23,242 nucleotides of DNA from an uncultured Candidatus Melainabacteria bacterium (lineage in GTDB: Bacteria; Cyanobacteriota; Vampirovibrionia; Gastranaerophilales; Gastranaerophilaceae): NCBI GenBank assembly GCA_934747325.1, contig CAKVGW010000026.1:1-23242 (forward strand), read 5' to 3'. A model generated the notes under the pieces. That model was not told where the DNA came from, ran no database searches, and worked only from the letters and a program-made list of their open reading frames with translations. Numbering within the stretch: the first letter of the stretch is position 1; each line of letters begins with the position of its first letter. Both the position numbers and the translations under genes were made by a program. Below, piece after piece: positions 1-8,353 of the stretch.

Positions 1-1715
1 CCAATGTATTCCAAACAATCTTCCAAAGAAAGTTCTTTATGAGCCTGTAAAGTTACCATTACATCAGCTGTCGCACTTCTCATATTGGTTAATTTTTTAG
101 TCTTACAAATATTAACTACGATATCTTGAGGTCTGTTCCCTTCACCGATAATCATGCCTCTGTATACCTTAGTTTTTGGTGTAACAAAGAATACGCCTCT
201 ATCTTCAAATTGAGCCAAAGCGTAAGGAATAGCTTCACCTTGTTCGTGAGCCAAAATAGAACCGCTTCTTTGTTTTGGAATTTCACCGGCGTATGGTTTG
301 TATTCGTCAAATGTGTGATACATAATGCCTTCACCACGAGTCATACGGATAAATTCTGAACGGAATCCAATCAATCCTCTTGCAGGAATTGAAAATTTCA
401 TATTTGTTCTACCGTTAGCATTCTGCATCTCAATCATTGTAGCTTTTCTGCCTGAAAGCCTGTCGATACAAGAACCTGCATAAGTTTCAGGAACGTCTAC
501 CAACAAGTTTTCGAAAGGTTCTTGCAAGTTTTCACCTTCACCTTTAAAGATAACTTCCGGTTTAGAAACTTGGAACTCGTAACCTTCTCTACGCATTGTT
601 TCAATCAAAATGCCCAAGTGAAGTTCGCCTCTACCGCTAACTTTGAAACAATCAGTAGAATCAGTGTCTTCAACTCTCAAACTTACATTCTTTTCTAATT
701 CATCATAAAGTCTTTTTCTAAGTTGTCTAGAAGTTACAAATTTACCTTCTTGACCTGCAAACGGACTGTCATTAACTGAGAAATTCATTTGCAAAGTCGG
801 TTCATCAACCTTAATTAAAGGCAATGCTTCAATGTGATTAGGGTCGCAAAGAGTTTCACCGATATGAATATCGGAAAAACCAGCTATACCAACGATATCA
901 CCGGCTTCTGCAGAATCAATTTCTACACGTCCTAAATCGTGGAAACCGAAAAGCTTTGTAACTTTTCCTCTTTCAACAGAACCGTCTGCTTTAACCCAAG
1001 CGACTTGGTCTTGTGAGTGAATAACACCGTTTACTACACGGCCGATAACGATTCTGCCTACGTATTCGTTATAATCAAGAGTTGTTGCTCTGAATTGGAA
1101 AGGTTTTGTTGAATCACCTGAAGGTTCTTGAATATTTTCGATAATGCAATCCAAAAGCGGAACCATATCTTTTCTTTCATCATCAAGATGTTTAATAGCA
1201 AAACCGTTCAAACTGCTTGCGTAAATATAAGGGAAGTCGATTAAGTCTTCTCTGTCCGTTAATTCCGTGAACAAATCAAAAACCTTGTCCAAAGTTCCAT
1301 CAGGATCTGCTGCCGGTTTATCGATTTTGTTGATTACAACAATAATTTTGATACCAAGTTCCAACGCTTTTGACAGAACGAATCTTGTTTGAGGCATTGG
1401 GCCTTCTGCTGCGTCAACGATAAGTAAAGCACCGTCCACCATACCCAATACACGTTCAACTTCACCGCCGAAGTCCGCGTGCCCGGGGGTGTCGACTACG
1501 TTGATTTTAATACCTTTGTAGTCGATTGAAATGTTTTTAGAAAGAATTGTAATTCCTCTTTCTCTTTCTAAGTCGTTGCTATCTAGAACACGTTCTTGAA
1601 CTTGTTGGTTTTCTCTAAATGCACCGCTTTGTTTAAGCATACAGTCAACCAAGGTTGTTTTACCGTGGTCAACGTGAGCGATAATAGCGATGTTTCTAAT
1701 ATTCTTATTTGCCAT
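1..1715 (-). CDS. typA: Translational GTPase TypA/BipA (3' end outside window)
   Basis: Ribosome-associated GTPase of the EF-G/LepA class, involved in ribosome assembly and stress adaptation. Translating the minus strand from the ATG at 1715 gives [20 protein letters not shown], with the P-loop AHVDHGKT at about residues 13-20, switch II DTPGHAD and the guanine-specificity motif NKID, followed by elongation-factor-like domains II and III/V and the TypA-specific C-terminal region ([29 protein letters not shown]). About 571 codons are visible and the frame runs off the left edge after LEYI; family members are roughly 600-615 residues, so only the last 35-40 are missing. An AGGGA-type ribosome site precedes the start. 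The gene lies downstream of glgC on the same strand but is separated by a terminator hairpin at 1807-1838, so it probably has its own promoter in 1716-1800. Identification is secure from the GTPase motifs plus the TypA C-terminal signature. Confidence 0.96.
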   Translation of the reverse strand, partial: MANKNIRNIAIIAHVDHGKTTLVDCMLKQSGAFRENQQVQERVLDSNDLERERGITILSKNISIDYKGIKINVVDTPGHADFGGEVERVLGMVDGALLIVDAAEGPMPQTRFVLSKALELGIKIIVVINKIDKPAADPDGTLDKVFDLFTELTDREDLIDFPYIYASSLNGFAIKHLDDERKDMVPLLDCIIENIQEPSGDSTKPFQFRATTLDYNEYVGRIVIGRVVNGVIHSQDQVAWVKADGSVERGKVTKLFGFHDLGRVEIDSAEAGDIVGIAGFSDIHIGETLCDPNHIEALPLIKVDEPTLQMNFSVNDSPFAGQEGKFVTSRQLRKRLYDELEKNVSLRVEDTDSTDCFKVSGRGELHLGILIETMRREGYEFQVSKPEVIFKGEGENLQEPFENLLVDVPETYAGSCIDRLSGRKATMIEMQNANGRTNMKFSIPARGLIGFRSEFIRMTRGEGIMYHTFDEYKPYAGEIPKQRSGSILAHEQGEAIPYALAQFEDRGVFFVTPKTKVYRGMIIGEGNRPQDIVVNICKTKKLTNMRSATADVMVTLQAHKELSLEDCLEYI

Positions 1716-1806
1716 TCTTTTAATCCCTATTTCTTCTAGTGTTGATTTTACACTTATATTCTAAAACAAAAATTTTTATTTGCATAATAAAAATTTACAA
1801 TAACCC

Positions 1807-1838
1807 AAAAGGGCTTTTCACAAGTGAAAAGCCCTTTT
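1807..1838 (-). terminator. Rho-independent terminator of glgC
   Basis: A perfect 15-bp inverted repeat (1807-1821 with 1824-1838) has the A4-GGGC...GCCC-T4 layout, seven bases past the glgC stop. The arms are self-complementary across a 2-nt centre, so the practical loop is slightly larger. The symmetry would allow activity in both directions, but both flanking genes are on the minus strand, so its likely job is to insulate typA from glgC readthrough. Confidence 0.85.
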
Positions 1839-1844
1839 GAAAAT

Positions 1845-3080
1845 TTATAATCTTGCATTTTTCGGAACCACCGTAACTCCGCCTTCTGAAACATAGAATC
1901 CTCTTCTTATATCTTCATCTCTATCAACACCGATTTTTGTATAAGGTGGAACATCTACGTTTTTATCAATAATTGCTTTTCTGATTTCAGAATAACGTCC
2001 GATATTAACATTTTCCATTAAAATACTGTCAGAAACTTGAGAATAACTGTTAATTTTAACTTTAGGCGAAAGAACACATCTTGAAAGCATACCGCCCGAA
2101 ACAATGCAACCTTCTGATACCATTGAATTTGTTGCCATTCCGACTCTATCACCTTGCTGCCAAATGAATTTTGCCGGCGGATAGTTATAATTAAAAGTCC
2201 TAATCGGCCACTCTTTAGAATATAAGTTCAATTCAGGTTCATAGTCCAATAAATCCATATTTGCCTGCCAATAAGCGTCAATACAGCCGACATCGCGCCA
2301 GTAACCTTTTTCTTTTTCAGTAATTCCGGGAAAATGATTTTCATTGAAATTGTAAATAAAAACATTTTTACCCTGATTTAAAAGCATAGGAATAACATTT
2401 TTTCCAAAATCATGATTAGAACCCTCGATTTTTGAATCTTCTTCTAAAGCATCTACCAAAATTTGTTTATTAAAAATATAATTACCCATAGACGCTAAGC
2501 ACATTTTAGGATTATTTGGCATAGCTTTTGGCGGAGTTTGAGGCTTTTCAACAAAACCTGTCAGACGCCAATTTTCATCAACTTCAATGATGCCAAATTC
2601 ATGAGCTTCTTCTATTGGAATTGGAATGGCAGAAATCGTTAAATCTGCATTTCTTTCTTTATGAAAATCAAGCATTTGCCCAACATCCATTTTATAGATA
2701 TGATCACCACCAAAAACACAAACATAGTCAGGTTCTTCATCGTGGATATGAAAAATATTTTGATAAACTGCATCGGCTGTGCCTTGATACCAAGCCCCGC
2801 CCGTTCTCATCTGCGCAGGCACTAAATCTACATATTGATTTAAAAAAGGTGACAATACCCAACCCTTTGAAATATGTTTATTCAAAGAATCTGATTTATA
2901 CTGTGTTAATACTTTTATCTTAAAAAAGCCTGAGTTAATAAAATTGTTTAAAACAAAATCAATAATTCTATAACGTCCGCCAAATGGAACAGCCGGCTTT
3001 GCTCTGTCTTGAGTAAGCGGAAATAAACGTTTTCCTTCACCACCTGCCAAAATCATAACCAATGCGTCATCTATTGACAT
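1845..3080 (-). CDS. glgC: Glucose-1-phosphate adenylyltransferase (ADP-glucose pyrophosphorylase)
   Basis: Makes ADP-glucose from ATP and glucose-1-phosphate, the committed step of bacterial glycogen synthesis. The 411-residue protein opens with the nucleotidyltransferase motif LAGGEGKRLFPLT.DRAKPAVPFGG (residues 11-35), continues with YQGTADAVYQN and the metal-site region VCVFGGDHIYKMD, and carries FVEKP and the sugar-phosphate region around residues 180-215 (GIIEVDE, MGNYIFN). The C-terminal third is a left-handed beta-helix-like domain with hexapeptide spacing (SEGCIVSGGMLSRCVLSPKVKINSYS). Length is normal for the family. A strong AGGAGGG ribosome site lies about 6 nt before the ATG. It is monocistronic: divergent from panB and ended by the hairpin at 1807-1838. 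No other glycogen gene is in the window. Confidence 0.97.
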   Translation of the reverse strand: MSIDDALVMILAGGEGKRLFPLTQDRAKPAVPFGGRYRIIDFVLNNFINSGFFKIKVLTQYKSDSLNKHISKGWVLSPFLNQYVDLVPAQMRTGGAWYQGTADAVYQNIFHIHDEEPDYVCVFGGDHIYKMDVGQMLDFHKERNADLTISAIPIPIEEAHEFGIIEVDENWRLTGFVEKPQTPPKAMPNNPKMCLASMGNYIFNKQILVDALEEDSKIEGSNHDFGKNVIPMLLNQGKNVFIYNFNENHFPGITEKEKGYWRDVGCIDAYWQANMDLLDYEPELNLYSKEWPIRTFNYNYPPAKFIWQQGDRVGMATNSMVSEGCIVSGGMLSRCVLSPKVKINSYSQVSDSILMENVNIGRYSEIRKAIIDKNVDVPPYTKIGVDRDEDIRRGFYVSEGGVTVVPKNARL

Positions 3081-3191
3081 ATAAACCCTCCTAAATATTG
3101 TATCTATATTTTAACAAATTTTAATAAAAATTGCACTTATTTTTTAGTAAAAATCAAAAACAAAAAGCATTTATTTCTTCAACGCTTGTAT

Positions 3192-3214
3192 TATAATAAA
3201 TTTAGACAAAAGGA
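3192..3214 (+). promoter_or_regulatory. Probable panB -10 element and ribosome site
   Basis: A perfect TATAAT (3192-3197) lies 23 bases before the panB ATG, followed by an AAAGGA ribosome site at 3209-3214. No good -35 hexamer is visible 16-18 bp upstream, so the promoter call is provisional. The 140-bp gap shared with the divergent glgC gene is otherwise plain A/T-rich sequence. Confidence 0.4.
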
Positions 3215-3220
3215 AATATT

Positions 3221-4045
3221 ATGAAAACAGTAAATACGTTTCAAAGACTAAAAAATAACAATGAAAAAATAACAATGCTAACAGCTTATGACTATTCAAC
3301 CGCACAAGTTCTTGAACAAGCTGAAATTGACGGAATTCTTGTGGGTGATTCTCTTGCAATGGTCGCTTTAGGTTATGAAAATACTTATAATATTACAATT
3401 GATGAAATGACTGTGTTTGTAAAAGCTGTTGCACGCGGTGCAAAAAATTCTTTCATAATCGGCGACATGCCGTTTATGAGCTATAATTTATCAGTTGCAC
3501 AAGGTTTGGAGAATGCTTCTAAAATGATTAAAGCCGGCGCATCAGGTGTTAAATTGGAAGGATGCAATGACCACATTTTAACTCTTATAAAAAGATGTGT
3601 GGAATCAGGAATTCCAGTTTTAGGTCATCTTGGTTTTACTCCACAGCTTATGAACACAATTGGCGGACATAAAATTCAGGGAAAAACCTCCGAAAAAATT
3701 GAAGAGATTTTAAGAAGCGCAAAAAAACTTGAAGAAGCTGGTTGTTTTGCAATTGTTTTAGAATTGATGCCTGAAGAGAGTGCAAAATATGTAACTGAAA
3801 ACTTAAATATTCCAACAATCGGAATAGGCGCAGGTAAATATTGCTCAGGACAAATTGTAGTAACCGATGATATTTTAGGCAAATTTACAGATTTTGCGCC
3901 GAAGTTTGTAAAAAAATATGCAAATTTGCATGACACGGTTTTAAATGCAGTAGAAGAATATATTGCGGAAGTAAAAAATGAACTTTTTCCATCCGAAAAA
4001 GAATCATTTGAATTAAATAAAGAAGAAAAAACTAAATTAGCTTAG
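3221..4045 (+). CDS. panB: 3-methyl-2-oxobutanoate hydroxymethyltransferase
   Basis: Adds a hydroxymethyl group from methylene-tetrahydrofolate to 2-oxoisovalerate, giving ketopantoate, the first step of pantothenate/CoA synthesis. The 274-residue protein has the family's TIM-barrel landmarks: TAYDYSTA (21-28), the metal ligand region VGDSLAM with Asp43, GDMPFMSY with Asp82, VKLEG (110-114), GHLGFTPQ (135-142), the catalytic-type Glu181 in LELMPEE, and IGIGAG. Length fits the usual 260-280. The tail beyond about residue 245 is lysine/glutamate rich, as is common. It is followed after 19 nt by ispG on the same strand, so the two are probably co-transcribed although they belong to different pathways. 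No other pan gene is present. Confidence 0.96.
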   Translation: MKTVNTFQRLKNNNEKITMLTAYDYSTAQVLEQAEIDGILVGDSLAMVALGYENTYNITIDEMTVFVKAVARGAKNSFIIGDMPFMSYNLSVAQGLENASKMIKAGASGVKLEGCNDHILTLIKRCVESGIPVLGHLGFTPQLMNTIGGHKIQGKTSEKIEEILRSAKKLEEAGCFAIVLELMPEESAKYVTENLNIPTIGIGAGKYCSGQIVVTDDILGKFTDFAPKFVKKYANLHDTVLNAVEEYIAEVKNELFPSEKESFELNKEEKTKLA

Positions 4046-4064
4046 TTTTCAAGCGGAGATAAAA

Positions 4065-5129
4065 ATGATTAATAGAAGAAAGTCAAAACAAATAACAATC
4101 GGAAATGTAAAAGTAGGTGGCGATGCACCAATAAGCGTTCAATCAATGTGTAATACAGATACAAGAGATGTGGCTAAAACACTTGACCAGATTAGCGAAT
4201 TAGCTTCGGCAGGATGTGAAATCGTTCGTCTTGCTGTTTTAAATAAAGATGCAGCCGCTGCTATCAAGGATATCGTCGCAAAATCACCTGTTCCTTTGGT
4301 TGCGGATATTCATTTTGATTACAGACTTGCTTTGACTTGTATCGAAAATGGAATTCATGCTCTTAGAATTAACCCTGGAAATATCGGGAAAAAAGAACAT
4401 ACAATAAAAGTTGTGGAAGCCGCTAAAGCTCACGAAGTTCCAATCAGAATCGGTATAAACGCAGGCTCTTTGGAAAAAGAATTTGCAGAAATGGACATTC
4501 CTTTACATGAAAAAATGGTTTTAAGTGCAATGCGCCACTTGGAAATTTTGGAAGATTTGAATTTTTATAATACAAAAGTTTCATTAAAATCTTCTGATGT
4601 TCCAACAACGATTGAAGCTTATCGCTTAATGGCTAAAAAAGTTGATTATCCGCTTCATTTGGGTGTTACGGAAGCAGGAACTTTAAAATCAGGTTTAATT
4701 AAATCATCAATCGGCTTGGGAACTCTTTTGAGCGAAGGTATTGGTGACACAATAAGAGTTTCTTTAACAGAACAGCCTGTAGAAGAAGTACATGCCGGAT
4801 TTGGAATATTAAAGGCTTTAAATTTGCGCCAAAAGGGTGTTAATTTTATTTCTTGTCCAACTTGTGGACGCACTCAGATTGACTTAATTGGTTTGGCTAA
4901 AAGGGTTGAAGAAAAATTCAAAAATTTGGATTTGCCGATTACAATTGCTGTTATGGGATGCCCTGTAAATGGTCCTGGAGAGGCTCGTCATGCTGATTTT
5001 GGTATAGCTGGAGCAATCAAAGAAGGTTACATTTTTAAGAAAGGTGAAATTATAGCAAGAGTTCCGGAAGCCGACTTGATTAATTCATTAGAAAATATTA
5101 TAATGGAATCATATAGTTCAGATAAATAA
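4065..5129 (+). CDS. ispG: 4-hydroxy-3-methylbut-2-en-1-yl diphosphate synthase (flavodoxin/ferredoxin type)
   Basis: Penultimate enzyme of the MEP isoprenoid pathway: reductive ring opening of MEcPP to HMBPP using a [4Fe-4S] cluster. The 354-residue protein is the short bacterial form, without the large insert of plant/chlamydial homologues. The cluster ligands are visible as C264-x2-C267 in SCPTCGRT and C299 in MGCPVNGPGEA, with the conserved Glu306 just after. The N-terminal TIM-barrel shows VQSMCNTDT, GCEIVRLAV, LVADIHFDYRLAL and LRINPGNIG. A GGAG ribosome site precedes the ATG at 4065. The next gene begins two bases after the stop, so the small secreted protein at 5132 is in the same transcript. 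Confidence 0.97.
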   Translation: MINRRKSKQITIGNVKVGGDAPISVQSMCNTDTRDVAKTLDQISELASAGCEIVRLAVLNKDAAAAIKDIVAKSPVPLVADIHFDYRLALTCIENGIHALRINPGNIGKKEHTIKVVEAAKAHEVPIRIGINAGSLEKEFAEMDIPLHEKMVLSAMRHLEILEDLNFYNTKVSLKSSDVPTTIEAYRLMAKKVDYPLHLGVTEAGTLKSGLIKSSIGLGTLLSEGIGDTIRVSLTEQPVEEVHAGFGILKALNLRQKGVNFISCPTCGRTQIDLIGLAKRVEEKFKNLDLPITIAVMGCPVNGPGEARHADFGIAGAIKEGYIFKKGEIIARVPEADLINSLENIIMESYSSDK

Positions 5130-5131
5130 GA

Positions 5132-5458
5132 ATGGGTGTTATGAGAAAAAATTTATTATTAGTTTTAGCTTTGTTTACGCTAGTTTGCGTAAGAGCAAAT
5201 GCGGATATTACTCCTGCACAAATGACTGATCCGGAGTACATGATTAACAATGGTTTTTCAGAAGCAACTGCCGAGGAAGTTTTAATTATGAAAAATCGTA
5301 TTGATGGAAAACCTTGTGAACCACTATACGAAAAAAAAGTAAACAATAAATTTGTTAATTTCTTTAAGAATTGTTATTCATACTTAGATCCAAGCGTTGA
5401 TAATGATGAAAGATATCATCATGATATTCATCAATCACCAAGTTGGCATGATTTGTAA
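5132..5458 (+). CDS. Small exported protein of unknown function
   Basis: I do not recognise a named family. The 108-residue product has a clear N-terminal signal peptide (MRKNLLLVLALFTLVCVRANA, Met at codon 4), with the likely cleavage site after ANA, leaving about 84 mature residues. The mature part is charged and aromatic with two cysteines (GKPCEPLYEKK and FKNCYSYLD), which could form a disulfide outside the cytoplasm, and ends in a histidine-rich tail (DERYHHDIHQSPSWHDL). The start could be 5132 or the in-frame ATG at 5141, which gives a more standard signal peptide; neither has a strong ribosome site, consistent with translational coupling to ispG two bases upstream. A strong terminator follows at 5472-5502. 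There is no evidence for a functional link to IspG beyond co-transcription. Confidence 0.75.
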   Translation: MGVMRKNLLLVLALFTLVCVRANADITPAQMTDPEYMINNGFSEATAEEVLIMKNRIDGKPCEPLYEKKVNNKFVNFFKNCYSYLDPSVDNDERYHHDIHQSPSWHDL

Positions 5459-5471
5459 TTTTAAAATTTTA

Positions 5472-5502
5472 AAAAGGCGATTTTCTACGAAAATCGCCTT
5501 TT
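5472..5502 (+). terminator. Rho-independent terminator after the panB-ispG unit
   Basis: A perfect 14-bp stem (5472-5485 with 5489-5502) has a 3-nt loop, a GGCG/CGCC core and flanking A4/T4 runs. It sits 14 bases past the stop of the small exported protein and just before the aroC promoter. Confidence 0.88.
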
Positions 5503-5522
5503 GATTTAGAACCTGATAATTT

Positions 5523-5540
5523 TGTTATATAATATCCTTA
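5523..5540 (+). promoter_or_regulatory. aroC promoter placed for leaderless transcription
   Basis: TATAAT at 5528-5533, inside the run TGTTATATAAT, lies so close to the aroC ATG (5540) that a start site 7 nt past the -10 falls on the A of ATG. No Shine-Dalgarno sequence precedes the ATG. The terminator directly upstream means aroC needs its own promoter. The -35 is weak (TTTAGA at 5505-5510, 17-bp spacer). Confidence 0.55.
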
Positions 5541-6703
5541 TGAATAAGTTTAGATTTTTAACTTCAGGTGAAAGTCATGGCAAATGCCTGAATGCAATTA
5601 TAGAAGGGATTCCTGCAGGAATTCGAATCAAAGCCTCTGTTATAAATGAAGATTTGGCACGTCGTCAAGTCGGATATGGTCGTGGTGGCAGAATGAAGAT
5701 TGAAAAAGACACTGTCGAAATTAAGTCAGGTGTGCGCTTTGGCAAATCAACAGGTGCGCCGATTTGTCTTGAAATCAAAAACAAAGATTTCGAAAACTGG
5801 CAAGAGGTTATGAACACTGAGCATCAAGATTACCCTGCTCAAGAAACTCTAAAAAAGATTGAAGAGAAGTCTTTCACAACCGTTCGTCCGGGGCATGCTG
5901 ATTACGCGGGGTCGATTAAATACAATTTTACGGATTTGAGAAATGTTTTAGAACGCTCAAGCGCAAGAAAAACGGCTATTGAAGTTGCAGTAGGTTCAGT
6001 TGCAAAACAAATTCTTAAAGAATTCGGTATTATGGGATTTTCTCATGTTATCCAAATCGGAAATGTAAAACTTGATTTCTACCCAAAAACTTATACTTTA
6101 ATAAAAGAAAAAGCTGAAAAATCAGACGTAAGATGTGCAGATGATTTAACGGCAGATAGAATGCGCAACGCAATTGATGAAGCAGCTCAAGCCGGCGATA
6201 CTTTAGGCGGAAAATTTGAAGTAATTTTTGGCAATCTTCCTGTAGGATTAGGTTCATACGTTCATTGGGACAGATGTTTAGACGGACGTTTAGCGCAAGC
6301 GGTTATGAGTATTCCTGCGGTTAAAGCGGTTGAAATAGGTGCAGGCGTTGATGCAGCATCTCTAAAAGGTTCTCAAATGCATGATGAAATTTTTGTTAAA
6401 AACAAAAATGTTTATCGACATACAAATAACGCCGGTGGGCTTGAAGGTGGAATGACAAACGGAGAAGCACTTGTAATCAAAGGAACAATGAAAGCAATTC
6501 CTACTATGCGTAAACCACTTGCAACAGTTGACATTAAAGACATGCAACCTGCAAGCGCACATTTTGAACGTTCTGATACCTGCGCAGTTCCTGCGTGTGC
6601 CGTTGTAGCAGAAGCTAGAGTTGCAATTATTCTTGCTGATGAATTTCTAACCAAAATCGGCGGTGATAACTTTGTAGAAATGAAGGCACATTATGGCGAA
6701 TAA
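5540..6703 (+). CDS. aroC: Chorismate synthase
   Basis: Converts EPSP to chorismate using reduced FMN, the last shikimate step. I place the start at the ATG 5540 (MNKFRFLTSGESHGK), giving 387 residues; the frame is open from a TTG at 5522, but that would add residues overlapping the -10 element and lies upstream of the family's normal N-terminus. Signature stretches are GESHGKCLNAIIEGIPAG near the start, RRQVGYGRGGRM, RPGHADYAGSIKYNF and RNVLERSSARKTA in the middle, and GGxSNG-like GGLEGGMTNGE with TMRKPLATVD toward the C-terminus. The coding region overlaps aroK by 11 bases. It heads a three-gene shikimate block, so its leaderless-looking promoter probably drives aroC-aroK-aroB together. Confidence 0.96.
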   Translation: MNKFRFLTSGESHGKCLNAIIEGIPAGIRIKASVINEDLARRQVGYGRGGRMKIEKDTVEIKSGVRFGKSTGAPICLEIKNKDFENWQEVMNTEHQDYPAQETLKKIEEKSFTTVRPGHADYAGSIKYNFTDLRNVLERSSARKTAIEVAVGSVAKQILKEFGIMGFSHVIQIGNVKLDFYPKTYTLIKEKAEKSDVRCADDLTADRMRNAIDEAAQAGDTLGGKFEVIFGNLPVGLGSYVHWDRCLDGRLAQAVMSIPAVKAVEIGAGVDAASLKGSQMHDEIFVKNKNVYRHTNNAGGLEGGMTNGEALVIKGTMKAIPTMRKPLATVDIKDMQPASAHFERSDTCAVPACAVVAEARVAIILADEFLTKIGGDNFVEMKAHYGE

Positions 6704-7202
6704 TATCGTTCTTGTCGGCATGCCTGCAAGCGGAAAAACTACCATCGGCACATTACTTTCAAATGAACTTTTAAATTATATCCACATTGATATTGATAGT
6801 GTTATAGAAAAAACTCAAGGAATGAAAGTTTCTGATATTTTTGCCAAATTTTCGGAAGATTATTTTAGAAAATTGGAATATGACACAATCAAAATGGTTT
6901 GTACAGGTAAAAATAAAATTATTTCAACCGGTGGAGGTTCGTTTGAAAATCCTGACAATCGAGCAACTTTATTGAAGTTCGGTAAAGTTTTTTATTTGAA
7001 ATCTGACCTTGATATATTATATTATAGAATATCAGAGGATTCGACAAGACCGCTTTTGCAAAAAGAAAATCCACGCCAAGTCTTAGCAGATTTGATAAAA
7101 AAAAGAGAAGAAAACTATCAAAAAGCGCATTACACAATTGATACAAGCGTAATGAGTGAAGATGAAATTGTAAGGTTTATTATAAATGAGGCAAATTCTT
7201 AA
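6693..7202 (+). CDS. aroK: Shikimate kinase
   Basis: Phosphorylates shikimate at the 3-hydroxyl with ATP. The 169-residue protein has Walker A GMPASGKT at residues 9-16, the shikimate/Mg site Asp33/Asp35 in HIDID, Arg59 in YFRKLE, the substrate-binding STGGGSF at 78-84, and the lid region STRPLL. Length is normal (160-190). It overlaps aroC by 11 bases upstream and aroB by 17 bases downstream, implying translational coupling; the ribosome site lies inside aroC. aroK versus aroL naming cannot be separated from sequence alone; aroK is used because it is clustered with aroB and aroC. Confidence 0.94.
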   Translation: MANNIVLVGMPASGKTTIGTLLSNELLNYIHIDIDSVIEKTQGMKVSDIFAKFSEDYFRKLEYDTIKMVCTGKNKIISTGGGSFENPDNRATLLKFGKVFYLKSDLDILYYRISEDSTRPLLQKENPRQVLADLIKKREENYQKAHYTIDTSVMSEDEIVRFIINEANS

Positions 7203-8262
7203 AGTTCAAATAAGTGATAACAAAGAATATCCGATTGAAATTTCGGATGATAGCTTCGCAAAACTTAATCAAGAGCTTTATGAGGCAACTCGCGGTCAAA
7301 AGCGTCTTGTTGTGATGTCTAAGAAAGTTTATAATTTATATTTTAATGAATTAAATTTTTCGGAAGAAGAAGTTTTTGTTTTGAAAGATGGCGAAAAAGA
7401 GAAAAATTACAAAAACTATCTTAAAATAATAAAGCGAGCAATTGAGCGCGGTTTAACAAGAAACGACGTTATGATTGCTGTTGGCGGTGGTGTTGTTGGT
7501 GATATAACAGGTTTTGTAGCATCTACTTATATGCGCGGAATTGATTATATCCAAGTTCCAACAACATTGCTTTCCGCTGTTGATTCTTCTGTTGGAGGAA
7601 AAACGGCAATTGATTTAGCCGAAGCTAAAAACATTATAGGTACATTTTATCAGCCGAAAGCAGTTTATATAAATATAAATTTTCTTGAAACGCTTGATAA
7701 ACGTCAATTCATGTCAGGAATGGGTGAAGTTCTAAAATACGCTTTCATAGAAGAGAGCTGTCATTATGAAAATCCGCTCTATTTATTTGAGTTCTTGACA
7801 TTAGGCTGCGAAAAAATAATGGAAAAAGAACCTTTGACAATTATTAGAATGATTGAATATTGTTTGCATTTGAAGATTGCAGTTGTGAACCAAGATGAAA
7901 AAGAAGGCGGATTGAGAAAAATTTTGAATTTTGGACATACGCTTGCTCATGCATTAGAAACAATTACCAAATACAAAAAATATACACATGGTGAAGCAGT
8001 TGTTTTAGGAATGTTTTTTATAATCGAATGGGCTTATAAAAAAGAATATATTAGCTATTCTTATTATAGACTTTCAAAAGAATTACTAACAAAATATGGA
8101 TTTAAGTCGCTTAATAAAAAATATCCGACAGAAAAACTTGTTGAGATTATGAAAAAAGATAAAAAAGCATCAAACGACAAAATTACATTCATAATTCCTT
8201 GTGAAAAAAAACAAGTTAAAGAAATTAAACTTGCTCCACCAGAAGTTGAAATGATGTTTTAA
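7186..8262 (+). CDS. aroB: 3-dehydroquinate synthase
   Basis: NAD- and metal-dependent cyclisation of DAHP to 3-dehydroquinate, the second shikimate step. The 358-residue protein has the NAD-binding glycine run AVGGGVVGDITGF (98-110), the phosphate/substrate region PTTLLSAVDSSVGGKTAID (125-143), KNIIGTFYQP, and metal ligands Glu181 (GEVLKYAF), His251 (NFGHTLAHALE) and His268 (THGEAV). It overlaps aroK by 17 bases. Codon use matches its neighbours. It ends the aroC-aroK-aroB block; aroA, aroD and aroE are not in the window. The 91 bases after the stop hold no convincing terminator stem but do hold the promoter and operator of the next gene. Confidence 0.96.
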   Translation: MRQILKVQISDNKEYPIEISDDSFAKLNQELYEATRGQKRLVVMSKKVYNLYFNELNFSEEEVFVLKDGEKEKNYKNYLKIIKRAIERGLTRNDVMIAVGGGVVGDITGFVASTYMRGIDYIQVPTTLLSAVDSSVGGKTAIDLAEAKNIIGTFYQPKAVYININFLETLDKRQFMSGMGEVLKYAFIEESCHYENPLYLFEFLTLGCEKIMEKEPLTIIRMIEYCLHLKIAVVNQDEKEGGLRKILNFGHTLAHALETITKYKKYTHGEAVVLGMFFIIEWAYKKEYISYSYYRLSKELLTKYGFKSLNKKYPTEKLVEIMKKDKKASNDKITFIIPCEKKQVKEIKLAPPEVEMMF

Positions 8263-8292
8263 ATTCTCTTTTAAAGAAAAAAATATTTTTGC

Positions 8293-8330
8293 TTGACTTT
8301 TTGTTAGGTTTGCCTTACTTTAATTATACA
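8293..8330 (+). promoter_or_regulatory. Core promoter of the metalloregulator operon
   Basis: Two overlapping readings exist: TTGACT (8293-8298) with a weak TACTTT 17 bp downstream, or TTGTTA (8301-8306) with TATACA (8325-8330) at 18 bp. In either case operator-like box 1 lies within the polymerase footprint. An AAGGAG ribosome site follows at 8338-8343, 10 nt before the ATG. Confidence 0.45.
8304..8318 (+). promoter_or_regulatory. DtxR/MntR-type operator, box 1
   Basis: TTAGGTTTGCCTTAC closely matches the DtxR/IdeR iron-box core (TTAGGTTAGCCTAAC), and its right part TTTGCCTTA equals an MntR-type half-site. It overlaps the promoter of the DtxR/MntR-type gene that starts at 8354, the usual layout for autoregulation. 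The match is by eye to remembered consensus sequences. Confidence 0.6.
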
Positions 8331-8335
8331 AAATT

Positions 8336-8350
8336 GTAAGGAGAACCTGA
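8336..8350 (-). promoter_or_regulatory. DtxR/MntR-type operator, box 2 (inverted, over the ribosome site)
   Basis: GTAAGGAGAACCTGA is the reverse complement of box 1 at 12 of 15 positions, 17 bases downstream of box 1. It contains the AAGGAG ribosome site, so part of the match is forced by ribosome-site sequence; the flanking GTA and AACCTGA are not explained by that. Confidence 0.4.
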
Positions 8351-8353
8351 CAA

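Noticed and set aside
2615..2923. A 102-codon frame on the plus strand inside glgC.
   Set aside because: It is antisense to the strongly conserved glgC reading frame, lacks a ribosome site and its translation resembles no protein.
5522..5539. A TTG start for aroC adding six residues.
   Set aside because: It would lie on top of the -10 element, has no ribosome site, and extends past the normal chorismate synthase N-terminus; the ATG at 5540 fits better.
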